Shown here one piece after another: positions 12,654 through 25,369 of a stretch of DNA of 64,000 nt; within the stretch, counting starts at the first letter, position 1, and each line of letters starts with the position of its first letter. Both the position numbers and the translations under genes were made by a program. This DNA comes from Ptiloglossa arizonensis (lineage: Eukaryota > Arthropoda > Insecta > Hymenoptera > Colletidae), in the NCBI RefSeq assembly GCF_051014685.1, contig NW_027478397.1, positions 1,364,001 to 1,428,000 of the forward strand, given 5' to 3'. Under the pieces are notes generated by a model. The model made no database searches, had not been told where the DNA came from, and was given only the letters and a program-made list of their open reading frames with translations.

Positions 12654-14423
12654 CAGCGAAAATTTTGATGGTTTCTCAACCATTCCTTAACTTCAAACTC
12701 CCATATCCCGCGAACCGATTGACGAACTCGAGAAATTCCTGTTGCATCTGAAAGTAGAAACTAGCCCGATTACAATGGTGTGTGTACTTTTTCCCTAGGC
12801 CATAGTAGTTATTGGTTTCGAGTATCAGACTTGCGAAAATTTTGATGGTTTCTCAACCATTCCTTAACTGCAAACTCCCATATCTCGCGAACGGAATGAC
12901 GAACTCGTGAAATTTCTGTTGCATCTGAAAGTAGAAACTCGCCCGATTACAATGGTGTGTGTACTTTTCCCCTAGGCCATTCCAGTTATTCGTTTCTAGC
13001 ATCACAATTGCGGCAATTTTGATGGTTTCTCAACCATTCAATAACTTCAAACTCGCATATCTCGCGAACGGATAGACGAACTCGAGAAATTCCTGTTGCA
13101 TCTGAAAGCAGAAACTCGCCCGATTACAACGGTATGTGTATTTTTGCCCTAGGCCATAGTGGTTATTGGTTTCGAGTATCAGACTTGCGAAAATTTTGAT
13201 GGTTTCTCAACCATTCCTTAACTTCAAACTCCCATTTCTCGCGAACGGATTGCCGAACTCGAGAATTTCCTATTGCATCTGAAAGGTGAAACTCGCCCGG
13301 TTACAACGGTATGTGCATTTTGGCCTAGGCCATAGTAGTTATTGGTTTCGAGTATCAGACTTGCGAAAATTTTGATGGTTTCTCAACCATTCCTTAACTT
13401 CAAACTCCCATATCCCGCGAACGGATTGACGAACTCGAGAAATTCCTGTTGCATCTGAAAGCAGAAACTCGCCCGATTACAATGGTGTGTGTACTTTTCC
13501 CCTAGGCCATTCCAGTTATTGGTTTCGAGTATCAGACTTGCGACAATTTTGATGGTTTCTCAATCATTCCTTAACTTCAAACTTCCATATCTCGCGAACG
13601 GATTGACGAACTCGAGAATTTCCTATTGCATCTGACAGCAGAAACTCGCCCGATTACAACGGTATGTGTATTTTTGCCCTAGCCCATAGTAGTTATTGGA
13701 TTCGAGTATCAGACTTGCGAAAATTTTGATGGTTTCTCAACCATGCCTTAACTTCAAACTCCCATATCTCGCGAACGGATTGACGGACCCGAGAAATTCC
13801 TGTTGTATCGGAAAGTAGAAACTCGCCCGATTACAATGGTGTGCGTACTTTTACCCTAGGTCATTCCAGTTATTGCTTTCGAGTATCAAACCAGAGAAAA
13901 TTTTGATGGTTTCTCAACCATTCCTTAACTTCCAACTCCCATATCTCGCGAACGGTTTGACGAACTCGAGAAACTCCTGTTGCATCTGAAAGTAGAAACT
14001 CGCCCGATTACAATGGTATGTGTACTTTTCCCCTAGGCCATTGTAGTTATTGGTTTCGAGTATCAGACTTGCGAAAATTTTGATGGTTTCTCAGCCATTC
14101 CTTAACTTCAAACTCCCATATCACGCGAACGGATTGACGAACTCGAGAAATTCCTGTTGCATCTGAAAGTAGAAACTCGCCCGTTTACAATGGTGTGTGT
14201 ACTTTTTCCCTAGGCCATTCCAGTTATTAGTTTCGAGTATCAGTCCAGCGAAAATTTTGATGGTTTCTCAACCATTCCTTAACTTCAAACTCCCATATCC
14301 CGCGAACCGATTGACGAACTCGAGAAATTCCTGTTGCATCTGAAAGTAGAAACTAGCCCGATTACAATGGTGTGTGTACTTTTTCCCTAGGCCATAGTAG
14401 TTATTGGTTTCGAGTATCAGACT
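12654..14423 (+). repeat. 10-mer higher-order repeat, copy 2
   Basis: This copy carries the same one-base-short monomer as copy 1 (GTGCATTTTGGCC near 13311-13330), so that deletion came before the amplification. The last part (13380-14530) matches 15150-16300 at 1770 bp. The markers TCTCAATCAT at 13558 and 15328 confirm the period. Copy 2 differs from copy 1 by occasional substitutions, for example AACGGTTTGACG near 13950. Confidence 0.9.
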
Positions 14424-16300
14424 TGCGAAAATTTTGATGGTTTCTCAACCATTCCTTAACTTCCAACTCCCATATCTCGCGAACGGATTGACGAACTCGA
14501 GAAACTCCTGTTGCATCTGAAAGTAGAAACTAGCCCGATTACAAAGATATGTGTGTTTTCCCCCTAGGCCTTTGTAGTTATTGGTTTCGAGTATCAGACT
14601 TGCGAAAATTTTGATGATTTCTCAACCGTTCCTTAACTTCAAACTCCCATTTCTCGCGAACGGATTGACGAACTCGAGAAATTCCTGTTGCATCTGAAAG
14701 TAGAAACTCGCCCGATTACAATGGTATGTGTACTTTTCCCCTAGGCCATTCCAGTTATTGGTTTCGAGTATCAGACTTGCGAAAATTTTGATGGCTTCTC
14801 AACCATTCCTTAACTTCAAACTCCCATATCTCGCGAACGGATTGACGAACTCGAGAAATTCCTGTTGCATCTGAAAGTAGAAACTCGCCCGATTACAACG
14901 GTAATTGTATTTTTGCTCTAGACCATTGTAGTTATTGGAATCGAGTATCAGACTTGCGAAAATTTTGATGATTTCTCAACCGTTCCTTAACTTCAAACTC
15001 CCATTTCTCGCGAACGGATTGACGAACTCGAGAAATTCCTGTTGCATCTGAAAGTAGAAACTCGCCCGATTACAATGGTATGTGTACTTTTCCCCTAGGC
15101 CATTCCAGTTATTGGTTTCGAGTATCAGACTTGCGAAAATTTTGATGGTTTCTCAACCATTCCTTAACTTCAAACTCCCATATCCCGCGAACGGATTGTC
15201 GAACTCGAGAAATTCCTGTTGCATCTGAAAGCAGAAACTCGCCCGATTACAATGGTGTGTGTACTTTTCCCCTAGGCCATTCCAGTTATTGGTTTCGAGT
15301 ATCAGACTTGCGACAATTTTGATGGTTTCTCAATCATTCCTTAACTTCAAACTTCCATATCTCGCGAACGGATTGACGAACTCGAGAATTTCCTATTGCA
15401 TCTGACAGCAGAAACTCGCCCGATTACAACGGTATGTGTATTTTTGCCCTAGGCCATAGTAGTTATTGGATTCGAGTTTCAGACTTGCGAAAATTTTGAT
15501 GGTTTCTCAACCATGCCTTAACTTCAAACTCCCATATCTCGCGAACGGATTGACGAACCCGAGAAATTCCTGTTGTATCGGAAAGTAGAAACTCGCCCGA
15601 TTACAATGGTGTGCGTACTTTTACCCTAGGTCATTCCAGTTATTGCTTTCGAGTATCAAACCAGCGAAAATTTTGATGGTTTCTCAACCATTCCTTAACT
15701 TCCAACTCCCATATCTCGCGAACGGATTGACGAACTCGAGAAACTCCTGTTGCATCTGAAAGTAGAAACTCGCCCGATTACAATGGTATGTGTACTTTTC
15801 CCCTAGGCCATTGTAGTTATTGGTTTCGAGTATCAGACTTGCGAAAATTTTGATGGTTTCTCAGCCATTCCTTAACTTCAAACTCCCATATCACGCGAAC
15901 GGATTGACGAACTCGAGAAATTCCTGTTGCATCTGAAAGTAGAAACTCGCCCGTTTACAATGGTGTGTGTACTTTTTCCCTAGGCCATTCCAGTTATTAG
16001 TTTCGAGTATCAGTCCAGCGAAAATTTTGATGGTTTCTCAACCATTCCTTAACTTCAAACTCCCATATCCCGCGAACCGATTGACGAACTCGAGAAATTC
16101 CTGTTGCATCTGAAAGTAGAAACTAGCCCGATTACAATGGTGTGTGTACTTTTTCCCTAGGCCATAGTAGTTATTGGTTTCGAGTATCAGACTTGCGAAA
16201 ATTTTGATGGTTTCTCAACCATTCCTTAACTTCCAACTCCCATATCTCGCGAACGGATTGACGAACTCGAGAAACTCCTGTTGCATCTGAAAGTAGAAAC
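14424..16300 (+). repeat. 10-mer higher-order repeat, third degenerate copy
   Basis: The segment 15150-16300 repeats 13380-14530 at an offset of 1770 bp. Its left part (14530-15130) is a different set of monomers marked by GTAATTGTATTTTTGCTC at 14901. That marker recurs at 16671 (offset 1770) and 17202 (offset a further 531). The third copy is therefore a mosaic and not a clean unit. Confidence 0.82.
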
Positions 16301-17680
16301 TCGCCCGATTACAATGGTATGTGTACTTTTCCCCTAGGCCATTGTAGTTATTGGTTTCGAGTATCAGACTTGCGAAAATTTTGATGGTTTCTCAGCCATT
16401 CCTTAACTTCAAACTCCCATATCACGCGAACGGATTGACGAACTCGAGAAATTCCTGTTGCATCTGAAAGTAGAAACTAGCCCGATTACAAAGATATGTG
16501 TGTTTTCCCCCTAGGCCTTTGTAGTTATTGGTTTCGAGTATCAGACTTGCGAAAGTTTTGATGGCTTCTCAACCATTCCTTAACTTCAAACTCCCATATC
16601 TCGCGAACGGATTGACGAACTCGAGAAATTCCTGTTGCATCTGAAAGTAGAAACTCGCCCGATTACAACGGTAATTGTATTTTTGCTCTAGACCATTGTA
16701 GTTATTGGAATCGAGTATCAGACTTGCGAAAATTTTGATGATTTCTCAACCGTTCCTTAACTTCAAACTCCCATTTCTCGCGAACGGATTGACGAACTCG
16801 AGAAATTCCTGTTGCATCTGAAAGTAGAAACTCGCCCGATTACAATGGTATGTGTACTTTTCCCCTAGGCCATTCCAGTTATTGGTTTCGAGTATCAGAC
16901 TTGCGAAAATTTTGATGGTTTCTCAACCATTCCTTAACTTCCAACTCCCATATCTCGCGAACGGACTGACGAACTCGAGAATTTCCTATTGCATCTGAAA
17001 GCAGAAACTCGCCTGATTACAAAGATATGTGTGTTTTCCCCCTAGGCCTTTGTAGTTATTGGTTTCGAGTATCAGACTTGCGAAAATTTTGATGGCTTCT
17101 CAACCATTCCTTAACTTCAAACTCCCATATCTCGCGAACGGATTGACGAACTCGAGAAATTCCTGTTGCATCTGAAAGTAGAAACTCGCCCGATTACAAC
17201 GGTAATTGTATTTTTGCTCTAGACCATTGTAGTTATTGGAATCGAGTATCAGACTTGCGAAAATTTTGATGATTTCTCAACCATTCCTTAACTTCAAACT
17301 CCCATTTCTCGCGAACGGATTGACGAACTCGAGAAATTCCTGTTGCATCTGAAAGTAGAAACTCGCCCGATTACAATGGTATGTGTACTTTTCCCCTAGG
17401 CCATTCCAGTTATTGGTTTCGAGTATCAGACTTGCGAAAATTTTGATGGTTTCTCAACCATTCCTTAACTTCCAACTCCCATATCTCGCGAACGGATTGA
17501 CGAACTCGAGAATTCCCTATTGCATCGGAAAGCAGAAACTCGCCTGATTACAACGGTATGTGTATTTTCCCCCTAGGCCATTGTAGTTATTGGTTTCGAG
17601 TATCAGACTTGCGAAAATTTTGATGGTTTCTCAACCATTCCTTAACTTCCAACTCCCATATCTCGCGAACGGATTGACGA
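16301..17680 (+). repeat. 3-mer repeat zone (531 bp offset)
   Basis: The GTAATTGTATTTTTGCTC-containing group at about 16500-16960 is repeated one 531-bp (3 x 177) step later at about 17030-17490. Shared markers are AAGATATGTGTG, GATGGCTTCTC, TTGGAATCGAG and CCCATTTCTCGCG. No other element is visible. Confidence 0.82.
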
Positions 17681-18760
17681 ACTCGAGAATTTCCTATTGC
17701 ATCTGAAAGCAGAAACTCGCCCGATTACAACGGTATGTGTATTTTTGCCCTAGGCCATGGTAGTTATTGGTTTCGAGTATCAGACTTGCGAAAATTGTGA
17801 TGGTTTCTCAACCATTCTTTAACTTCAAACTCCCATATCTCGCGAACGGATTGACGAACTCGAGAAATTCCTGTTGCATCTGAAAGTAGAAACTCGCCCC
17901 ATTACAATGGTCTGTGTACTTTTCCCCTAGGCCATTCCAGTTATTGGTTTCGAGTATCAGACTTGCGAAAATTTTGATGGTTTCTCAACCATTCCTTAAC
18001 TTCACACTTCCATATCTCGCGAACGGATTGACGAACTCGAGAATTTCCTATTGCATCTGAAAGCAGAAACTCGCCCCATTACAATGGTCTGTGTACTTTT
18101 CCCCTAGGCCATTCCAGTTATTGGTTTCGAGTATCAGACTTGCGAAAATTTTGATGGTTTCTCAACCATTCCTTAACTTCACACTTCCATATCTCGCGAA
18201 CGGATTGACGAACTCGAGAAATTCCTGTTGCATCTGAAAGTAGAAACTCGCCCGATTACAAAGATATGTGTGTTTTCCCCCTAGGCCATTCCAGTTATTG
18301 GTTTCGAGTATCAGACTTGCGAAAATTTTGATGGTTTCTCAACCATTCCTTAACTTCACACTTCCATATCTCGCGAACGGATTGACGAACTCGAGAATTT
18401 CCTATTGCATCTGAAAGCAGAAACTCGCCCGATTACAACGGTATGTGTATTTTTCCCCTAGGCCATTGTAGTTATTGGTTTCGAGTATCAGACTTGCGAA
18501 AATTTTGATGGTTTCTCAACCATTCCTTAACTTCCAACTCCCATATCTCGCAAACGGATTGACGAACTCGAGAATTTCCTATTGCATCTGAAAGCAGAAA
18601 CTCGCCCGATTACAACGGTATGTGTATTTTTGCCCTAGGCCATGGTAGTTATTGGTTTCGAGTATCAGACTTGCGAAAATTGTGATGGTTTCTCAACCAT
18701 TCTTTAACTTCAAACTCCCATATCTCGCGAACGGATTAACGAACTCGAGAAATTCCTGTT
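17681..18760 (+). repeat. 5-mer repeat zone (885 bp offset)
   Basis: The rare combination CCTAGGCCATGG followed by AAAATTGTGATGG and CATTCTTTAAC occurs at about 17750 and again 885 bp (5 x 177) later near 18636. Between them are units with TTAACTTCACACTTCC. Confidence 0.8.
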
Positions 18761-20000
18761 GCATCTGAAAGTAGAAACTCGCCCGATTACAACGGTATGT
18801 GTATTTTTCCCCTAGGCCTTTGTAGTTATTGGTTTGGAGTATCAGACTTGCCAAAATTTTGATGGTTTCTCAACCATTCCTTAACTTCAAACTCCCATAT
18901 CTCGCGAACGGATTGACGAACTCGAGAAACTCCTGTTGCATCTGAAAGTAGAAACTCGCCCGATTACAAAGATATGTGTGTTTTCCCCTAGGCCTTTGTA
19001 GTTATTGGTTTCGAGTATCAGACTTGCGAAAATTTTGATGGTTTCTCAACCATTCCTTAACTTCAAACTCCCATATCTCGCGAACGGATTGTCGAGCTCG
19101 AGAAATTCCTGTTGCATCTGACAGCAGGAACTCACCCGATTACAACGGTATGTGTATTTTTGCCCTAGGCCAATGTAGTTATTGGATTCGAGTATCAGAC
19201 TTGCGAAAATTTTGATGATTTCTCAACCATTCCTTAACTTCAAACTCCCATTTCTCGCGAACGGATTGACGAACTCGAGAAATTCCTGTTGCATCTGAAA
19301 GTAGAAACTCGCCCGATTACAATGGTATGTGTACTTTTCCCCTAGGCCATTGCAGTTATTGGTTTCGAGTATTAGACTTGCGAAAATTTTGATGGTTTCT
19401 CAACCATTCCTTAACTTCACACTTCCATATCTCGCGAACGGATTGACGAACTCGAGAATTTCCTATTGCATCTGAAAGCAGAAACTCGCCCGATTACAAG
19501 GTTATGTGTATTTTTCCCCTAGGCCATTGTAGTTGTTGGTTTCGAGTATCAGACTTGCGAAAATTTTGATGGTTTCTCAACCATTCCTTAACTTCAAACT
19601 CCCATTTCTCGCGAACGGATTGACGAACTCGAGAAATTCCTGTTGCATCTGAAAGCAGAAACTCGCCCGATTACAACGGTATGTGTATTTTTCCCCTAGG
19701 CCATTGTAGTTATTGGTTTCGAGTATCAGACTTGCGAAAATTTTGATGATTTCTCAACCATTCCTTAATTTCAAACTCCCATTTCTCGCGAACGGATTGA
19801 CGAACTCGAGAAATTCCTGTTGCATCTGAAAGTAGAAACTCGCCCGATTACAACGGTATGTGTATTTTTGACCTAGGCCATAGTTGTTATTGGATTCGTG
19901 TATCAGACTTGCGAAAATTTTGATGGTTTCTCAAGCATTCCTTAACTTCCAACTCCCATATCTCGCGAACGGATTGACGAACTCGAGAATTTCCTATTGC
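18761..20000 (+). repeat. Satellite monomers without a clear local higher-order period
   Basis: About seven monomers lie between the 5-mer zone and the 7-mer zone. One is 176 bp long (GTGTGTTTTCCCCTAGG near 18977-18993, one C fewer than its relatives). The GACCTAGGCC variant, common in the right half of the window, is first seen here near 19870. Nothing but satellite is seen. Confidence 0.85.
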
Positions 20001-23000
20001 ATCTGAAAGCAGAAACTCGCCCGATTACAACGGTATGTGTGTTTTCCCCCTAGGCTTTTGTAGTTATTGGTTTCGCGTATCAGACCAGTGAAAATTTTGA
20101 TGGTTTCTCAACCATTCCTTAACTTCAAACTCCCATATCCCGCGTACGGATTGACGAACTCGAGAAATTCCTGTTGCATGTGAAAGTACAAAGTCGCCCG
20201 ATTACAACGGTATGTGTACTTTTCCCCTAGGCCATTCCAGTTATTGGTTTCGAGTATCAGACCAGCGAAAATTTTGACGGTTTCTCAAGCATGCCTTAAC
20301 TTCACACTTCCATATCTCGCGAACGGATTGACGAACTCGAGAATTTCCTATTGCATCTGAAAGCAGAAACTCGCCCGATTACAGCGGTATGCGTATTTTT
20401 CCCGTAGGCCATTGTAGTTATTGGTTTCGAGTATCAGATTTGCGAAAATTTTGATGGTTTCTCAACCATTCCTTAACTTCCAACTGTCATATCTCGCGAA
20501 CGGATTGACGAACTCGAGAATTTCCTATTGCATCTGAAAGCAGAAACTCGCCCGATTACAACGGTATGTGTATTGTTCCCCTAGGCCATAGTAGTTATTG
20601 ATTTCGAGTATCAGACTTGCGAAAATTTTGATGGTTTCTCAACCATTCCTTATTTTCACACTTCCATATCTCGCGAACGGATTGACGAACTCGAGAATAT
20701 CCTATTGCATCTGAAAGTAGAAACTCGCCCGATTACAACGGTATGTGTATTTTTCCCCTAGGCCATAGTAGTTATTGATTTCGAGTATCAGACTTGCGAA
20801 AATTGTGATGGTTTCTCAACCATTCCTTAACTTCAAACTCCCATATCTCGCGAACGGATTGACGAACTCGAGAAATTCCTGTTGCATCTGAAAGTAGAAA
20901 CTCGCCCGATTACAAAGATATGTGTGTTTTCCCCCTAGGCTATTGTAGTTATTGGTTTCGCGTATCAGACCAGTGAAAATTTTGATGGTTTCTCAACCAT
21001 TCCTTAACTTCAAACTCCCATATCCCGCGAACGGATTGACGAACTCGAGAAATTCCTGTTGCATGTGAAAGTACAAAGTCGCCCGATTAAAACGGTATGT
21101 GTACTTTTCCCCTGGGCCATTCCAGTTATTGGTTTCGAGTATCAGACTTGCGAAAATTTTGATGGTTTCTCAAACATTCCTTAACTTGAAACTCCCATAT
21201 CTCGCTAACGGATTGACGAACGCGAGAAATTCCTGTTGCATCTGAAAGTAGAAAGTCGCCCGATTACAAAGATATGTGTGTTTTCCCCCTAGGCTTTTGT
21301 AGTTATTGGTTTCGCGTATCAGACCAGTGAAAATTTTGATGGTTTCTCAACCATTCCTTAACTTCAAACTCCCATATCCCTCGAACGGATTGACGAACTC
21401 GAGAAATTCCTGTTGCATGTGAAAGTACAAAGTCGCCCGATTACAACGGTATGTGTTCTTTTCCCCTAGGCCATTCCAGTTATTGGTTTCGAGTATCAGA
21501 CCAGCGAAAATTTTGATGGTTTCTCAAGCATGCCTTAACTTCACACTTCCATATCTCGCGAACGGATTGACGAACTCAAGAATTTCCTATTGCATCTGAA
21601 AGCAGAAACTCGCCCGATTACAGCGGTATGTGTATTTTTCCCGTAGGCCATTGTAGTTATTGGTTTCGAGTATCAGATTTGCGAAAATTTTCATGGTTTC
21701 TCAACCATTCCTTAACTTCCAACTGCCATATCTCGCGAACGGATTGACGAACTCGAGAATTTCCTATTGCATCTGAAAGCAGAAACTCGCCCGATTACAA
21801 CGGTATGTGTATTTTTCCCCTAGGCCATAGGAGTTATTGATTTCGAGTATCAGACTTGCAAAAATTGTGATGGTTTCTCAACCATTCCTTAACTTCAAAC
21901 TCCCATATCCCGCGAAAGGATTGACGAACTCGAGAAATTCCTGTTGCATCTGAAAGTAGAAACTCGCCCGATTACAAAGATCTGTGTGTTTTCCCCCTAG
22001 GCCTTTGAAGTTATTGGTTTCGAGTATCAGACTTTCGAAAATTTTGATGGTTTCTCAACCATTCCTTAACTTCAAACTCCCATATCTCGCGAACGGATTG
22101 AGGAACTCGAGAAATTCCTGTTGCATCTGAAAGTAGAAACTCGCCCGATTACAAAGGTATGTGCATTTTTCCCTAGGTCATAGTAGTTATTGGTTTCGAG
22201 TATCAGATTTGCGAAAATTTTGATGGTTTCTCAACCATTCCTTAAGTTCCAACTCCCATATCTCGCGAACGGATTGACGAACTCGAGAATTTCCTATTGC
22301 ATCTGAAAGCAGAAACTCGCCCGATTACAACGGTATGTGTATTTTTCCCCTAGGCCATAGTAGTTATTGATTTCGAGTATCAGACTTGCGAAAATTGTGA
22401 TGGTTTCTCAACCATTCCTTAACTTCAAACTCCCATATCTCGCGAACGGATTGACGAACACGAGAAATTCCTGTTGCATCTGAAAGTAGAAAGTCGCCCG
22501 ATTACAAAGATATGTGTGTTTTCCCCCTAGGCTTTTGTAGTTATTGGTTTCGCGTATCAGACCAGTCAAAATTTTGATGGTTTCTCAACCATTCCTTAAC
22601 TTCAAACTCCGATATCCCGCGTACGGATTGACGAACTCGAGAAATTCCTGTTGCATCTGAAAGTAGAAACTCGCCCGATTACAAAGGTATGTGCATTTTT
22701 CCCCTAGGTCATAGTTGTTATTGGTTTCGAGTATCAGATTTGCGAAAATTTTGATGGTTTCTCAACCATTCCTTAAGTTCCAACTCCCATATCTCGCGAA
22801 CGGATTGACGAACTCGAGAATTTCCTATTGCATCTGAAAGCAGAAACTCGCCCGATTACAACGGTATGTGTATTTTTCCCCTAGGCCATAGTAGTTATTG
22901 ATTTCGAGTATCAGACTTGCGAAAATTGTGATGGTTTCTCAACCATTCCTTAACTTCAAGCTCCCATATCTCGCGAACGGATTGACGAACACGAGAAATT

Positions 23001-25159
23001 CCTGTTGCATCTGAAAGTAGAAAGTCGCCCGATTACAAAGATATGTGTGTTTTCCCCCTAGGCTTTTGTAGTTATTGATTTCGAGTATCAGACTTGCGAA
23101 AATTGTGATGGTTTCTCAACCATTCCTTAACTTCAAACTCCCATATCTCGCGAACGGATTGACGAACTCGAGAAATTCCTGTTGCATCTGAAAGTAGAAA
23201 CTCGCCCGATTACAAAGATATGTGTGTTTTCCCCCTAGGCTATTGTAGTTATTGGTTTCGCGTATCAGACCAGTGAAAATTTTGATGGTTTCTCAACCAT
23301 TCCTTAACTTCAAACTCCCATATCCCGCGAACGGATTGACGAACTCGAGAAATTCCTGTTGCATGTGAAAGTACAAAGTCGCCCGATTAAAACGGTATGT
23401 GTACTTTTCCCCTGGGCCATTCCAGTTATTGGTTTCGAGTATCAGACTTGCGAAAATTTTGATGGTTTCTCAAACATTCCTTAACTTGAAACTCCCATAT
23501 CTCGCTAACGGATTGACGAACGCGAGAAATTCCTGTTGCATCTGAAAGTAGAAACTCGCCCGATTACAACGGTATGTGTATTTTTCCCCTAGGCCTTTGT
23601 AGTTATTGGTTTCGAGTATCAGACTTGCGAAAATTTTGATGGTTTCTCAACCATTCCTTATTTTCACACTTCCATATCTCGCGAACGGATTGACGAACTC
23701 GAGAATATCCTATTGCATCTGAAAGCAGAATCTCGCCCGATTACAAAGGTGTGTGTACTTTTCCCATAGGCCATTCCAGTTGTTTGTTTCGAGTATCAGA
23801 CCAGCGAAAATTTTGATGGTTTCTCAAGCATGCCTTAACTTCAAACTTCCATATCTCGCGAACGGATTGACGAACTCGAGAATTTCCTATTGCATCTGAA
23901 AGCAGAAACTCGCCCGATTACAACGGTATGTGTATTTTTCCCGTAGGCCATTGTAGTTATTGGTTTCGAGTATCAGACTTGCGAAAATTTTGATGGTTTC
24001 TCAACCATTCCTTAACTTCCAACTCCCATATCTCGCGAACGGATTGACGAACTCGAGAATTTCCTATTGCATCTGAAAGCAGAACCTCGCCCGATTACAA
24101 CGGTATGTGTATTTTTCCCCTAGGCCATAGTAGTTATTGATTTCGAGTATCAGACTTGCGAAATATGTGATGGTTTCTCAACCATTCCTTAACTTCAAAC
24201 TCCCATATCTCGCGAACGGATTGACGAACTCGAGAAATTCCTGTTGCATCTGAAAGTAGAAAGTCGCCCGATTACAAAGATATGTGTGTTTTCCCCCTAG
24301 GCTTTTGTAGTTATTGGTTTCGCGTATCAGACCAGTGAAAATTTTGATGGTTTCTCAACCATTCCTTAACTTCAAACTCCCATATCCCGCGAACGGATTG
24401 ACGAACTCGAGAAATTCCTGTTGCATGTGAAAGTACAAAGTCGCCCGATTACAACGGTATGTGTTCTTTTCCCCTAGGCCATTCCAGTTATTGGTTTCGA
24501 GTATCAGACCAGCAAAAATTTTGATGGTTTCTCAAGCATGCCTTAACTTCACACTTCCATATCTCGCGAACGGATTGACGAACTCGAGAATTTCCTATTG
24601 CATCTGAAAGCAGAAACTCGCCCGATTACAGCGGTATGTGTATTTTTGCCGTAGGCCATTGTAGTTATTGGTTTCGAGTATCAGATTTGCGAAAATTTTC
24701 ATGGTTTCTCAACCATTCCTTAACTTCCAACTGCCATATCTCGCGAACGGATTGACGAACTCGAGAATTTCCTATTGCATCTGAAAGCAGAAACTCGCCC
24801 GATTACAACGGTATGTGTATTTTTCCCCTAGGCCATAGTAGTTATTGATTTCGAGTATCAGACTTGCAAAAATTGTGATGGTTTCTCAACCATTCCTTAA
24901 CTTCAAACTCCCATATCCCGCGAACGGATTGACGAACTCGAGAAATTCCTGTTGCATCTGAAAGTAGAAACTCGCCCGATTACAAAGATCTGTGTGTTTT
25001 CCCCCTATGCCTTTGAAGTTATTGGTTTCGAGTATCAGACTTTCGAAAATTTTGATGGTTTCTCAACCATTCCTTAACTTCAAACTCCCATATCTCGCGA
25101 ACGGATTGAGGAACTCGAGAAATTCCTGTTGCATCTGAAAGTAGAAACTCGCCCGATTA
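20001..25159 (+). repeat. Mosaic of 7-mer, 3-mer, 13-mer and 17-mer repeats
   Basis: The rare AGGCTTTTGTAG occurs at 20052, 21291, 22529, 23060 and 24299. The spacings are 1239, 1238, 531 and 1239 bp, that is 7, 7 (with one base lost near 22170), 3 and 7 monomers. Longer matches overlay this. TTAAAACGGTATGTG near 21089 and 23389 lies 13 monomers apart. The segment 21240-22150 matches 24249-25159 at 3009 bp (17 monomers), including GTATGTGTTCTTTT at 21449 and 24458. The overlapping periods show several rounds of exchange. Confidence 0.87.
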
Positions 25160-25369
25160 CAATTATATGTGTACTTTTCCCCTAGGCCATTCCAGTTATT
25201 GGTTTCGAGTATCACACTTGCGAAAATTTTGACGGTTTCTCAACCATTCCTTAATTTCAAACTCCCATATCTCGCGAACGGATTGACGAGCTCGAGAAAT
25301 TCCTGTTGCATCTGAAAGTAGAAACTCGCCCGATTACAAAGATATGTGTGTTTTCCCCCTAGTCCATTG
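25160..25369 (+). repeat. Boundary monomers before the 11-mer repeat
   Basis: This stretch includes the CAATTATATGTG marker and an AATTTTGACGG variant. It corresponds to the region near 27285, but it holds one monomer that the downstream copy lacks. The match offset changes from 12 monomers (24981 to 27105) to 11 monomers (25391 to 27338). Confidence 0.75.
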
